Below, piece by piece: positions 41,218 to 52,644 of a stretch of 64,000 bases of DNA. The notes beneath the pieces are model-generated. The model was not told the origin of the DNA. It searched no databases and saw only the letters and a list, made by a program, of their open reading frames with translations. Position 1 is the stretch's first letter, and every line of letters starts with the position of its first letter. The DNA is taken from NCBI GenBank assembly GCA_021495925.1, contig JAKEKT010000002.1, positions 186,001 to 250,000 on the forward strand, given 5' to 3'. A program made the translations under genes and the position numbers. The stretch comes from Diplodia intermedia (lineage: Eukaryota > Ascomycota > Dothideomycetes > Botryosphaeriales > Botryosphaeriaceae).

Positions 41218-42822
41218 TCAGCGAATCTGGAACAGCACCCTCTCCTTCTCCCAAAACTCGGGCGTCGCAAACACCCACCAGGGCAGCCGCTGCCCCGGCA
41301 TCGGCCGCTCGCCATGCTCCCTCGCATCCACGACCAGATGCCTCGCCGGGCCGGCCGAAGCGTCGTCGCCGCCATACTCCAAGAACGGCGACCTCCCACC
41401 CCCTTCGCCGCCGCTCGGACTCGCAGTCATCATCATCGTCGCTTCCCCGACCACGACGTCTCCTTCGTCGTCGTCGTCATCCGGCAGCACCTCGAAGCGC
41501 TTGCACAGCACGCCGGTCAAGCTCGGATGCCGCTTCTCGGCCGCATACTGCATGGCCGGCCGCCAGCAAGACTCGCGCGCGGCGCCGTCCTCGAGGACCA
41601 GGTACTCGAGCGCGCGGCAGCGGCGCAAGATGGGGCCGAGCACGTCGCCGCGGCGGCAGTCGAGGCGGAGCAGGTGCAGGGCCTTGAGCTTCCCGGACAC
41701 GACCGGGCCGACGTCGTCGTCGTCGTGCAGGAACGTGTCGGCCAGGAAGCGGTCAAGGTTGCTCGTGCGGCCCCTGGCGGCGCCCAGGCGGAGGACTTCG
41801 AGGTTGGGGAGGAGGGAGAGGAAGTGGGTGGTGGTGGTGGCGCTGTTGGAGTCCAGCGCGGCGGCGGCGGCGGCGGCGTCCGTTGCTGCTCCCGCTCCTG
41901 CTCCCGCTCCCGCTCCCGCCCCCTGATCTCCTCCGCCGATGATGACGGTCGTCCGCAGCGGCAGGCTCATGAAGAGCGTCAGCACGCGCACATGCGCCAT
42001 GGGCGCCCGAAGCCGCTCCACCAAGCTCCACTCCCCCAGCACCAGCGCGCTCGGCGGCAGCCCGCCCTCAACCTCCAGCTCCTGAATGGCCACCGCCGCC
42101 GCCGCCGCCGCACCACCGTCGTCCCCCTCACCCTCGCCATCACCTGCCGCCGCCGCGATAGCCACAAGCACCGTCTCAAACGCATACGTCCCCGGCAAAA
42201 GCGGGCCGCCGCCCACCTGTCGCCCGCCCCAGCCGCCAGCGCCCGCGTCCGCCATGTACGCGGGCCAGCCCAGATCGCGGCCCAGCTTCCGGTAGCCCCA
42301 GCAGCCGGCGGGCTCGTTGCGCAGGCGCAAGGCGCGCAGGTTGGGCAGGCGGGCCAGCGCGTCGGCCAGCAGGGCGACGTCGACGCCGGCGCGGCGGCAG
42401 CGGGCCTGGGCGTTGAGGAAGACGGCCAGGGCGGCGCGGCGGAAGGGGTCGGGCACGTGGAAGGGGCTGGCCGGGTCGTCGCCGCCGCCCAGCAGGGCGT
42501 TGCGGTCGCGCGTGTGCTCGAAGGGCAGCAGGCTGAGGTCGAGGCGGCGCACGGCGGGGCCGAGGGCGCCGTTGATGGCGGTCGAGGAGTTGGAGGCGGA
42601 GAAGGCGACGAGGGCCTTGAGGCTGTGCTCGGTGAAGAGGTGGCGGCGGTGGGCGAAGTGCTGGGCCAGGAAGGGGTGGTGCGTCTTGGCGTGCAGCTGG
42701 CGGCACGTCTGACGTAGCGAGAGGAGCTGGCCGCCGGAAGTGTTGTCCGAGGCGGCGGCCAGGTGCCGGGCGATTTCCTGGATCAGCTCGGTGGGCAGCG
42801 AGGGGAGGTTTGGAGAGGCCAT
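41218..42822 (-). CDS. F-box domain protein
   Basis: A 534-residue, intronless protein. An F-box lies at residues 6-45 (LPSLPTELIQEIARHL, then LLSLRQTCRQLHAKTHHPFL). The remainder has loosely repeated Leu-rich stretches (LARLPNLRALRLRNE, LSLLPNLEVLRLGAARG, LKALHLLRLDCRRG, CRALEYLVLEDG), as in F-box/LRR-like fungal proteins. Low-complexity inserts include an Ala-Gly dipeptide run (about residues 300-312), an Ala run and an Asp run. It is likely a Skp1-bound substrate receptor. The first Met (ATGGCC at 42822) is used. An equally long antisense frame covers the same DNA and is rejected. Confidence 0.85.
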   Translation of the reverse strand: MASPNLPSLPTELIQEIARHLAAASDNTSGGQLLSLRQTCRQLHAKTHHPFLAQHFAHRRHLFTEHSLKALVAFSASNSSTAINGALGPAVRRLDLSLLPFEHTRDRNALLGGGDDPASPFHVPDPFRRAALAVFLNAQARCRRAGVDVALLADALARLPNLRALRLRNEPAGCWGYRKLGRDLGWPAYMADAGAGGWGGRQVGGGPLLPGTYAFETVLVAIAAAAGDGEGEGDDGGAAAAAAVAIQELEVEGGLPPSALVLGEWSLVERLRAPMAHVRVLTLFMSLPLRTTVIIGGGDQGAGAGAGAGAGAATDAAAAAAALDSNSATTTTHFLSLLPNLEVLRLGAARGRTSNLDRFLADTFLHDDDDVGPVVSGKLKALHLLRLDCRRGDVLGPILRRCRALEYLVLEDGAARESCWRPAMQYAAEKRHPSLTGVLCKRFEVLPDDDDDEGDVVVGEATMMMTASPSGGEGGGRSPFLEYGGDDASAGPARHLVVDAREHGERPMPGQRLPWWVFATPEFWEKERVLFQIR

Positions 42823-43815
42823 GGCCGAGGATTGGCTGGCTGGGGAGCCCGGCTCGCGACGCCGCGATGTCGGCGTGGTGTCTCAGGAGGCGCAGGAGAC
42901 GATCTGGGGGATCCTGCCTCGGATGCTGGGCCGAACCCTGAAGATCCGGGGTGTCGAGGTCGGGAATGCAACTGCGGCTAGCCGTTGCGGGCAAGTAAGC
43001 ATGGAACAATCAACCACCTCCGTTCGTCCAACAGGTCGCATCTCCAGATACGGAGAGGAAGGCGGCCCTTAAAAGCCCACAACGACGTCAGGGCACCCAT
43101 CTCCACGTGCATCGCCACGTGATCTGGACTTCTCCCCGTTTGCGGCCCGTCTGAGATCCGGGCCATCTCCTGCGGCTTGCCGGGATCGCCTGCCTTCTGC
43201 TTCTGCAGCGTTGTTACATCGCTTTGCCCCGCTAACAACACCCCTTGATCATGCACCAACCTTCCCGACTGCGACTCAAATCATGTTCGTCAGTGCCTTG
43301 ATGCCTTATTTCGAACATGTCTACCGTTATCCAGCCCATACACGGATGGTCTCGGCCCAAACTTGCGAGTTTTGTCTACGTCTGAGTAACTGCTGCGCCC
43401 TGTTAGCTATTTGCCATTCTCGACTCTCGGTCTGGCACCGCGATCTTCACCCCGTAGGCTCATTTCACGAATAATGCACCGAGAAATCACGAATGGAATG
43501 GAGATGCTTGGAACTGTCGGAAAACATTGTCCGCTACGAGGGCCGTCTCTTTCGTCATCGTTGCCCAAGGTTCGATGTAGGAACCACCATTGCCAAACCT
43601 GGATTGAGCAGTAGATTGCTTTTACTTTCGGCTAACGAGCGTAGTCATCCTGCCATGCCTGCCTGGCGTGATGATGCGGCCCCCACAGAACCCGCACTAG
43701 CTAAAAATACATCCCGCCCGGCCCTGCATCTCGCGCGCTTAAAACAGCCTCATCTCCTGCCCCATTGCGCGGGACCATCCGCACTTTTGCTTCACCTCCC
43801 AAAAAGAAAGGCAAT
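42823..43815. other. Divergent intergenic region
   Basis: 993 bp between two divergent starts, without coding support. Short frames show no conserved motif. Confidence 0.4.
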
Positions 43816-45056
43816 ATGACGACCATGTTGGCCCGCCGAGGCTACTACAACCCCTGGCCCAAAGCCATCAAGAGATACGGCTCGTCATCCATGTACATCT
43901 TCCTGCTCTTCCTCGGCCTCCTCCCCACCCTCATCGCCCTCTTCGGCACCATCGCATCCCTGGTGCAGATGCTGCGGCGACGCACGTGGTACCTCTGGCC
44001 CGTCGTCGTCGCCGGCCCGCTGACGGCGTGGGGGCTGGTCCACCTGCAGAGCGTGCAGGTGGGCATGGATCCGTGGGTCCGGGACCGCGTCCAGTTCCCC
44101 AGCATCTCCTTCATCGAGTAAGTCATCGTCACACCACTCCCTCCCTCCCATCTGTCCCTCTCTCACCATCATTCCCCGCGCGCGACGGGGGGCAGCACGT
44201 ATATATATATATATACACACACACCCACAAAACCAAACCCACCCACCCACCCCCCCTCTCCCCAACCCAACCAACCAAACCAACCAAACCAGCATCGCCT
44301 CCTCCCTCCTCGCCCACTCCCTCTTCTCCTCCCTCATCCGCCTCTCCTGGTCCGTCCTGCCCGCCCCCGCCGTCAACGCCGCCCGCCGCAAGCTCCTCCT
44401 GCGCGACCGCCGCGTGGGCCGCTACCTGCTCGCGCCGCACGCCGCCGTCGCCGTCGCCGCCGCCTGCTGGGCGCCGCGCGCCGCGCGCCTCACGCCCTTC
44501 GTGCAGCTGCCGTTTTGCGCCTACTTTGCGTTCGTGGCGTGGGAGTGTCGGGGGGAGTGGGGGGTGGATGGCGGGGAGGAGGGCGGGGAGGGAGATGGGG
44601 AGGATGAGAGAAGGGCGCCGGGGAGGTTGTTTGATGCGTTGGTGGTTGCGGCGGGGGGGTTGACGGTATGTGGCTCCCGTTGTTTTTTTTTTTCGTTTTT
44701 TCTTTGCTTAAAGGGGGGCAAGAGAAGCGCAGGTGGATTTGACTGGCTGACTGACCGATGCGGCAGGTGCGGTCCATCCTGGGCATCGTCGCGGTGGCCC
44801 TGGACATCTATACGAAAGAAACCATGTACCCCGTTGCCCTGGCGTGGGCGATTGTTTGCGAAGATTTTGTCATCTTTTGTGAGCCCTTCTGCCTTGGAAA
44901 TGCCGATGCTCTCTTGGCGCTGACAAGCTTACGTCCGCAGTGTGCTTCAGAGTATTTTGGGCAGCCCATCCGGGGCTGTATTTGCCCCTGCAGCTACGTT
45001 CGTTGAGGTTCGACAAGAAAGCAAGGAGCTCGTACGCTGCTATTGAGCTGGCGTAG
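43816..45056 (+). CDS. Multi-pass membrane protein of unknown function
   Basis: A 300-residue protein in four exons: 43816-44117, 44293-44665, 44767-44878 and 44941-45056. Phases agree and the last exon ends at a TAG. Hydrophobic segments: MYIFLLFLGLLPTLIALFG, WYLWPVVVAGPLTAWGLV, a segment around IASSLLAHSLFSSLI, AAVAVAAACWAPRAA, VQLPFCAYFAFVAWE and ILGIVAVALDIYTKE with VALAWAIVCEDFVIF, so about six. A Gly/Glu-rich loop lies near residues 185-210. I recognise no family. The third and fourth exons are short and chosen from frame and splice sites, so the C-terminal third is less certain. Intron 1 contains a TA/CA microsatellite. Confidence 0.7.
44199..44225. repeat. TA/CA dinucleotide microsatellite in an intron
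   Basis: About seven TA units followed by about six CA units inside the first intron of the membrane-protein gene, then CCCA-type runs leading to a CCAAACCAG acceptor. Confidence 0.85.
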
Positions 45057-45757
45057 CAGGACGGATGATGATTTCTAGCCAGCGCAGCAACGAGAGTGCC
45101 GCCTCTTTGCGTAATTTTCAACATCTGGACTTTCTGAGCACCATGAGGTTTTGCAAGTATACAGGGAAGACACAATTTTCCACGCATACGTATCCGAGCA
45201 GACACCCACAAGGGGGCACAGCTTGATATGAGAGCAGTCAAAGGGAGTATCGACCTTGAAGAAGCGGCAGCTGCAATTGCCTTCAGGATTAATCCCGCGA
45301 TTGCAGCTTCGCATGTAAGCTCTGACGGAAATGCTCCAAACCGGTTTCGTAGAACACGCGAGAAGCTAAGTGATGAGTGACAGTTCGCAAAGAAACAAAG
45401 CGCAGTACGAAAGTGGGCATGTCAGACACGCTGGACGTCCATAAAGTTCAAGACACATGGGAATCCGGGGAGACCGGGCTCTCATGCTATGCTATTTCCC
45501 CACTACCTAGTCTTCATTCACTTTTGTATTTTGAGATGGTGCACATTATGATTCAACCCCAGGTTTGTACTACGCCCCCGTTCCGCACCAAAACCAAAGC
45601 AAAACGCCACCCCCACCCACCATTTCTATGAACCGAACCATGCTTTCAGTTTGCGTCCATAGCCGTTGTCTCGGCTCTTAGTAATGAAATGCCTAGGATA
45701 AGCGAAAGAAGAAGAAAACGTCAACCTTTCCGCCCGTAACATTACCGCGCAAGGGAC
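45057..45757. other. Intergenic between converging genes
   Basis: No gene seen; 3' flanks of the membrane protein and monooxygenase genes. Confidence 0.4.
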
Positions 45758-47989
45758 TCAGTAATTCGGCGCCCCAACGTCGTCCGTCAAGAAGCCCTCA
45801 AAGTACTCGTCCATCCACTTCATCGCCTCTTGGCCGCAGTCTTTGCTGCCCTCGGGCCAGACGCGCAGGGTGCCGACGTAGCCATCGGGCCGTACGATGA
45901 CGACGGCCGTCTCGCTGTCCTGCAGGCCGCCGAGCCACTTGTCGACGCATCTCTGGCCGCGCGTGTCCGTGTGGGCCACGTCGTCGAGATACACGGTCCA
46001 GGCGGAATCGCGCAGGGCGTGCGGCAGGTCCTGGATCTCGAAGGCGGATTTCGGCGCGCCCGAGACGACGAGAGCCCAGGTGAAGAGGCAGGAGAGGGTG
46101 GTGTAGCGCTCGGGGCAGACGAACTCGTCGTGCGGCGCGGCGACGGGCGGCTGCAGCGTGTACGAAGCGTTGGCGGCGGCGCTCATGCGGCCCATGAACG
46201 ACTGGCCCGCGTTGTTGGCCTGCTTGCACACCGTGTCCAGGAAGCCGCGGCTCGCCAGCGGGTCGTTGCAGAAGAGGTAGACGCGGAACTGGCCCAGCGT
46301 CGGGATGTCCAGCTGGATGTCGGTTGGATTGGCGTCCACGTACCGCGTCACCTTGGCCGGGGTCGGCAGGCAGCCCGGCCGCAGGTCGCCAGTGCCCATG
46401 GCTTTGGTCGGCACGTTGAGCGAGTTGTTGCTGTACTCGACGCCCATGCCGGAAATGAAGCGGACGTTTTGCATAAAGTTCTGGGCCAGCGCGTCCGAGT
46501 TGCCCGCGGCGAAGGCGTTGGCGTGCTCGTAGTCGAAGTTGATCAGGTCCTGCGCGATCTTGCGCCGCTCGTCCTCATACGTCGCCAGCAACTCGGGCTT
46601 TGCCAGCTTGCGCACGGCCAGGTTGAGCTTCCACGCGAGATTCCATCCATCGTGCATCGAAGTGTTCCTGGCAAAAGCAAATTAGCGTCGGCCGGAAATA
46701 AATGCTTGTTGCGCGTCGAACACATACATGCCCTGTGCGGCCTTTGGAGAATGCGTGTGGCTGGCCTGTGCATTTGCGTCAGCATGCGCGATCGACGGCG
46801 AGTCAGAGTCCAGATACTCACGTCTCCACAGATGTACACGCGATTCCTTTCGTCGGAGAATTTCGTGGCCACCCTTTGTCCGACTTGGTATCTTCCAAAC
46901 CATTCTGGGTAACGTCAGATGCTAAATATTCCGTAAAGGCAACAAATGCGCGTCAACGTACCAACCGTCTTCCACTTCAGGTGGAAGGGATCCATGATCT
47001 CCTGCGCTCTCTGCATGACGAATTCTTGCGTAAGCTCGTCCCTGGACGCGCTTCCTCTGGACTCGGGCTTCAGCTCGATGTAGAGCCTGGTCAGGTTCCG
47101 CTCGCGGGGGATGATCAGGACCGATCCAGCCTCTTCCGAGTAGATGACCGCCTTGGACCACAAGTCGGGGAAGTTGGTCTCGATCTGCCCGTCCAAGACT
47201 CCCCAGATGGCGTCGGACGACGCACCCACCGGCTGTGCTCCAGCGATGGACTTGCGCACCTGCGAGTGGGCGCCGTCGCACCCAACAACATAGCTGGTCG
47301 TCATCTTGCTCTTTTGCTGCTGGACTCCGGCCATGCACGTCACCTCGACGGGCGCGGCTTTTCCGGTGTAGGAAAAGTCCATGAAGGCCGTGTTCCTCCG
47401 CACGGCGATTCCGCGCTCTTCCATGTCGTCAATGAAGAGTTGCTCAATCATACCCTGGTGAACGAGGAGGATGTACGGGTCCAGGAGATCAACGGCCTCG
47501 CGGGGATAATGCACCTCCCGCCCAGCTCTGTGCATCTCTTCATTGACCGCAGCCCTCTGTTTGCACTTAGCAATCTACCAAGGGAGCGCCGGGGCCGGTT
47601 CTGACGTACCCAGAAGCAGATGTCAAATACTTTGACGCCCTTGCGCAGCAGAGAATCGGCAAGTCTCATCTGGCGCAGGGTCTCGATTGACTTGGGCTGC
47701 AGGCCGTCCGCCCTGCCGGTCAAGGTGCGGTTCGGGCGGTTGTCGATGATCTCGACCTTGATGCCGAAGCGGGCGAGGTTGTCGCTGCAAATTGCATCAG
47801 CACTGGCCGTGGCGTGGAGCGATTGACGTACGCAAGCATGAGGCCGGCTGGGCCGGCTCCGACAACCAGCACATCGCTGGTGGAGGGACCGCGGAGCCCG
47901 TGACTACCGTTTAGGAGCGGCACATCGGCCGTCAGGACATCGACGCTGCCTTCTCTGAGCTCTTCGTCCGGAATCTTGCTGGGGGACAT
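45758..47989 (-). CDS. Phenol 2-monooxygenase-like FAD hydroxylase
   Basis: A 652-residue flavoprotein in six exons: 47989-47832, 47784-47610, 47556-46962, 46904-46822, 46765-46728 and 46667-45758. Introns are 47-60 nt and phases agree. Motifs in order: VLVVGAGPAGLMLA (FAD), RADGLQPKSIETLRQM, REVHYPREAVDLLDPYILL with HQGMIEQLF, VVGCDGAHSQVRKSI (DG), VYICGDASHTHSPKAAQG (GD) and MHDGWNLAWKLNLAVRKLA. The C-terminal ~200 residues form the thioredoxin-like domain of phenol hydroxylases. It likely ortho-hydroxylates a phenolic ring using NADPH. An in-frame Met at 48046 is possible; 47989 (aaaATGTCC) fits the family start better. The exon 3 acceptor has an in-frame alternative nine bases upstream. 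Divergent from an amidase. Confidence 0.93.
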
Positions 47990-48560
47990 TTTGTGCAACC
48001 TTGGATGTCTGCTGCGCTTGATGAAGTTCCATAGTTGCGGAGGCATTGCCAGTTATGTCGGGCTCGGCTGGCTCGAAGAGTGGGAAAAGTGGTGGAAGGC
48101 GGCTCCATCTTCTAGAGCGCTGCGGCGCGGCGTTTGCGGAGAAGCGCCACGGCAGCGGGACGCGCAGACGCAGGGGCGCTTCGCGCGTGCAGAGGCGGCA
48201 GGAGGTGGCCTGACCAGCTGGAGCCACCGAGCATGGTTTTTTCGCTGCGCGCAGCCAGCGGCCACTGTGGCCACCATGGCTGAGGGCGTTGCGTCGGTGG
48301 ATGAGCGTGGCGGCGCTCGGGCGCCAGGGGTGGATCGCGCCGGGAATGACCCCCCACTTTCCATTCCTCGCCTGTGCTCGGCGTGCTCTGCCAGCGCCCA
48401 ACCCGAGCGCGAGTGCATCCGCCGCCCATCCTTGTTATCGCCCTCCAGCCTGCCGGCGCAACGGCTGCCGCTGCCCGATCGCGCTGCACGTGGCCCGTAT
48501 ATGAACATGGCCCGCGGGCGGGCACGGCGGCCAGGGCTGCGTCCTGCCATCTCCAGCATC
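47990..48560. promoter_or_regulatory. Shared divergent promoter, phenol hydroxylase / amidase
   Basis: 571 bp between divergent starts, GC-rich, with no conserved coding frame. A TATA-like gtatat occurs at about 48496, 60 bp before the chosen amidase ATG. Confidence 0.5.
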
Positions 48561-51048
48561 ATGGGCAGCACCGGCGTCGACAGCCCGCCGTGGCTCGCCA
48601 AAGCCGAGCGCAAGCGCGCCCTGCAGCAGGCCGCCATTCACTCTTTCCTGTCCGAGCATCCACCCCTTCCGGTGAGCCCCCGCAACGGCGCGAGGCTGGC
48701 CTTCTTCACCTGCAGCCCCGTGTTTGAGCCCGCCATGACGTTGGTGTTGCTTTTTCCGCACCCGGCCGTCACCGGCCACGCCGTGCCCTCTGCCCTCGCT
48801 TCTCGCGCAGGATTCTGACACATGCTGCTCTCCCCAGGCCCCCGAACGGCGTGCCGCCGAGTCAGTCCCGGACCTCGACGACGTCGAGGAGCTGCTCTCG
48901 ACCATCTCCACGCGTGCCGTGAGCGCCGAGGAGGTGGTTGTCGCGTACACGCACAGGTGAGGGCCGAGCGCGGGTCGCGTACGGGGCCGCCGTCCTGATT
49001 CAGATGCCGCCCGTTCGCTTCGATCTTCCCCTTGGCCAGTTTTGTGGACTTTTCTGACGGCGCCGCAATCACTCGCAGAGCCATTGCAGCACATGGCAAG
49101 GTAAGACACCACCTATCACATGTGACGAGTGCGCCACCGCATCGTCCTCCGCCTCGCCCTCCCGCCGCCTTCCGGCTAACAGATCTCGCCCTAGACCAAT
49201 TGGCACGTACTCCCGCTCCCGGGCCGCGCTGCGTGCTAACCGTTGTGTTTCAGCCTTACGGAGCTGCTATTCGACGACGCCGTCCGCCGTGCCAAGGACC
49301 TTGACCGGCACCTTGCGGCCACCGGCAAGCCGATCGGCCCCCTTCATGGATTGCCCGTGACTCTCAAGGACCAGTTCGACGTCAAGGGATACGACAGCAC
49401 CATTGGCTACGTCGCGAAAGCCTTCCGCCCGGCTCCCGACGATGCTGTCGTCGTCGCCCTCCTGAGAGAATTGGGGGCGATCATAATCGCCAAAACAAAT
49501 CTCCCGCAATCTATAATGGTAAGTCGGTACGCCCGCATCTCTGCGTCGACCCGCGCCCAATCGCCGCCCTGTCTCGGCGTGCAGCCCGGCCTCCGTATCG
49601 GCAATAACGCTGAAACGTGCTGTTCATTTTGCTTGCTCAACACTTCACCGCTTCCATTTTTGAGAACGGCACTTTCCTTCTCATGATCGGCCTATACCCC
49701 TCTCCTCCATGGCCACTATATCAGCCCCCGTGTAACGTCGATCTGCTGCCGGGCCCCAGGGCAAGGGCCGCCAAATCATTGGTTGCGTCTAAGATGAGGG
49801 TGCTATAGGCTTTGTCTGACAAATGCATGCTTGTTAGTGGTGCGAAACCGACAACCCGTTGTGGGGACTCACGACCAATCCTCGCAATCCCGCCTTCACC
49901 CCCGGCGGCTCTACTGGCGGGGAGAGCGCGCTTCTCGCGCAGCACGGCTCCATTGTCGGGTGGGGGACGGATATTGGGGGGTCCATCCGCATCCCAAGCC
50001 ACATGCTCGGCCTCTATGGCCTGAAACCCAGCGTGCGTGGCTCCTCGACTTACATCCCTGTGCCATGTGGTGGAGGAAGCTTATCCGAAGCAGAGTGGTC
50101 GGCTGCCGTACCAAAATGTCACCGTTTCGACCGATGGACAGGAGCACGTCCCGTCTGTAATCGGCCCTCTAGCAAGGTCGTTATCTTCGCTGCGATTCGT
50201 CACGAAGGCTGTTGTCGATGCTGCTCCTTGGCAGTATGATCCAAAGGTTGTTCCTTTGCCTTGGCGGGCCGATGTCGAAGCAGAGATCCAATCTCGACCA
50301 CTGGTCATCGGTCTGCTTGTCGACGATGGCGTGGTCAGAGTCCATCCCCCAGTCGAACGCGTCGTGAGAGAAGCGGCTCGTAAATTGGAAGCAGCCGGCC
50401 ATGAAGTGATCCCCTGGGACTACAGCGGCCACCAAGAGTGCATCGACATCATGGTAGGTCTCCCTCCTTCGTCTCGTGAAACACCCGCCAGCCAACACAT
50501 GATTCAAGGACCAATTCTACACGGCCGACGGCGGCGAAGACATCCGCCGAGAAGTGCTGGCCGGCGGCGAGCCGTTCATCCCGCACGTCGAAGCCCTCGT
50601 GAACAGAGGCAAGCCCATTTCCGTCTACGCGTACTGGCAGCTGAACAAGATGAAGCACGAGCAGCAAAAACGCTACCTCGACAAGTGGAACGCGGTTCGC
50701 TCGCCGTCTTCGGGCCGCATGGTCGACGTCCTGCTCACACCGGTGATGCCTCACTCGGCGGTGCCCCATCGGGGTTGCCGATGGGTGGGCTACACGAAGG
50801 TCTGGAACTTTCTCGATTACAGCGCCGTGGTGCTGCCGGCCGGCGCTGTGGATAAGACTGTGGACGCGAAGGCGGACGTCGCGAGCTATGCGCCGAGGAA
50901 CGAGTTGGACAGGTGGAACTGGAATCTCTATGACCCGGAAACCATGGACGGAATGCCCGTCGGTGTACAGATTGTTGGCCGCAAACTTGAGGAAGAGAAG
51001 GTTCTTGGGGCTGCAAAGGCGATAGAGTCGGTCCTTCGGAAGAAGTGA
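48561..51048 (+). CDS. Amidase (acetamidase-like, amidase signature family)
   Basis: A 539-residue amidase in eight exons: 48561-48671, 48838-48956, 49079-49100, 49195-49202, 49254-49518, 49838-50032, 50094-50453 and 50509-51048. Exon 4 is only 8 nt, and the following intron (49203-49253) has a GC donor. This model is needed to give AHGKTNCLTELLFDDA, the conserved amdS-type segment. The catalytic Lys is in LPVTLKDQF, the cis-Ser in FTPGGSTGGESAL and the nucleophile Ser in GWGTDIGGSIRIPS. C-terminal GVQIVGRKLEEEKVL is typical. It hydrolyses an amide to acid and ammonia; the substrate is unknown. The N-terminus is uncertain: an in-frame Met lies at 48501, and an exon 2 acceptor at 48811 would also keep frame. 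Confidence 0.9.
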
Positions 51049-51819
51049 TTGCGGTGATGCGGTTAGACGCAGTAGATAGCAAAGCGATGTGTTGTTGTCC
51101 GCTTCAACAACCTCGATGCTTGTGGAAGATCTGTGAACACAAGGACAAGCAGTTAAGCAAACACTAAGCGATAGGTACTATGGGGGTTACTTTTCCTTTC
51201 AGCAAAGTACACAGTTACCGTAGGAGTGCAGAGGTTCCATGTGACGGGACCTGCATGTACGAGGTACTCTTGCAAGAGGTGGACTGGTTTAGAAAAGGGG
51301 ATTGGGTAACGGGGCGAATGGATTTAGTCCACGCATCTTTTTTTTTTCGGGCGTTCCCAGTTCGATTCTCGTGTAAATTTTTTTAACGTCTCCTGCAGCA
51401 CGTTCGCGTAGCTGTTATGCGGTGGGATGGGTAGATATGGCCCGTGGGCAGGAGTAAAAGAGGCCCGGATGTAGATGTGAGTTTTTAAGGCTGTTCTTCA
51501 CGGGCAGTTGAATCAAATATCCGGACGTAGATGTGTACTCTAAACCTACCAGACATACCCGTGCAGCAACATGCCTGTGAGCTCAATTTCTTTGCACCCG
51601 CTGTGGCACGAGAAGCGCAGAACCACGTGGAAGCAGCGCGCCCAAGTAGGTGTCTTCCAGGCAGGCAGGTGCGCACCGGGCCCTCACCATGCACGTGCAG
51701 CCTGGCCGCCCTCCTACTTCCGCGCGACTGCCACCCTCAACTCTTCCAACACCTTTCTTCAACGACGTCGCTCGGAACACCACACGTTTATCGGCCGCGT
51801 CAGGTCACCCAGCTGAAAC
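51049..51819. other. Intergenic, no gene seen
   Basis: AT-rich 3' flank of the amidase with T tracts near 51340-51383, then the promoter of the p23-like gene. Confidence 0.4.
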
Positions 51820-52644
51820 ATGGCGATGCGGGTTACGCCTGAAGTCCTCTGGGCCCAGAGGTCGTGCTATTCGCCCGACAGCAACTACGTTGTTTTGACC
51901 ATCGCCATCCCCGATGTTCCGAAAGACAGCCTAAAGCTCACCTTGCAAGAGCGCAAGGTCATCCTCGACGCTCACTCGGACCTGAAAGACACTCACTATC
52001 ACCTTGAGCTGAACCTCCACGATGACATCTACCCCAACGAGACCGAGATCAAGCACACGGACCGCCAGCTGGAACTCAAGCTGTTCAAGGCCGAGCCCGA
52101 TTACTGGTGGCCCGCTCTGCTCTCGGACGCCGACGTCCCATCGTACGTCAAGCAGGACTTCGATCGCTGGGTCAACCAAGACGCGCAGGATGGCGAACCC
52201 GACCCTCTCGAGGAGCTCATTGCGGACATGGATCGCCAGGAACTTCAGGCTATGGCCGACACCGCGCTCGCTTCGCTCCCTGGCTCTGAGCACATTGTCA
52301 CCTATACTGAGCGCCAATCTGGTGCCTACAGAGCCGCTGGTGCTTCGGGTCAGCTGGACAATGAGGGCGTCGAGTCTGATGACGAAGATGATGAGGAGAG
52401 CTCTGACAATGAGACACCCGGCCTCGGTGATGACACTGACTCCGATGATAAAGATTCTCCCTCTCCTCCCGGTTGCGGGGGTACAAATGGCAACGCTTCT
52501 GGCGGTGGTCATTCTTTCCATGGGGATTCTGCGCCGCAAGGCAAGCACTCTTCTCGTGGAAACGGCCCTTCGACCAGTGACGACACTGACAAAGAACACT
52601 TCCGCCCGAGTGACAAGAGCCACAAACTCGACCCGCCGGTTTGA
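51820..52644 (+). CDS. p23/Sba1-like Hsp90 cochaperone (CS domain) with acidic tail
   Basis: A 274-residue, intronless protein. The CS/p23 domain covers residues 5-115: PEVLWAQRSCYSPDSNYVVL, AIPDVPKDSLKLTL, HLELNLHDDIYPNETEIKHT, then LELKLFKAEPDYWWPAL, followed by the p23 tail helix with YVKQDFDRWVNQDAQDG. This order matches Sba1/p23, which binds the closed ATP state of Hsp90. The rest is a disordered Asp/Glu/Ser-rich region (about 185-225) and a Gly/Ser/His-rich end instead of the usual Gly/Met-rich p23 tail. It may therefore be a paralogue or a specialised p23 rather than the housekeeping copy. Confidence 0.88.
   Translation: MAMRVTPEVLWAQRSCYSPDSNYVVLTIAIPDVPKDSLKLTLQERKVILDAHSDLKDTHYHLELNLHDDIYPNETEIKHTDRQLELKLFKAEPDYWWPALLSDADVPSYVKQDFDRWVNQDAQDGEPDPLEELIADMDRQELQAMADTALASLPGSEHIVTYTERQSGAYRAAGASGQLDNEGVESDDEDDEESSDNETPGLGDDTDSDDKDSPSPPGCGGTNGNASGGGHSFHGDSAPQGKHSSRGNGPSTSDDTDKEHFRPSDKSHKLDPPV

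Noticed and set aside
41314..42717. 467-codon plus-strand frame over the second F-box gene
   Set aside because: Antisense shadow; the minus strand carries the F-box and Leu-rich repeats.
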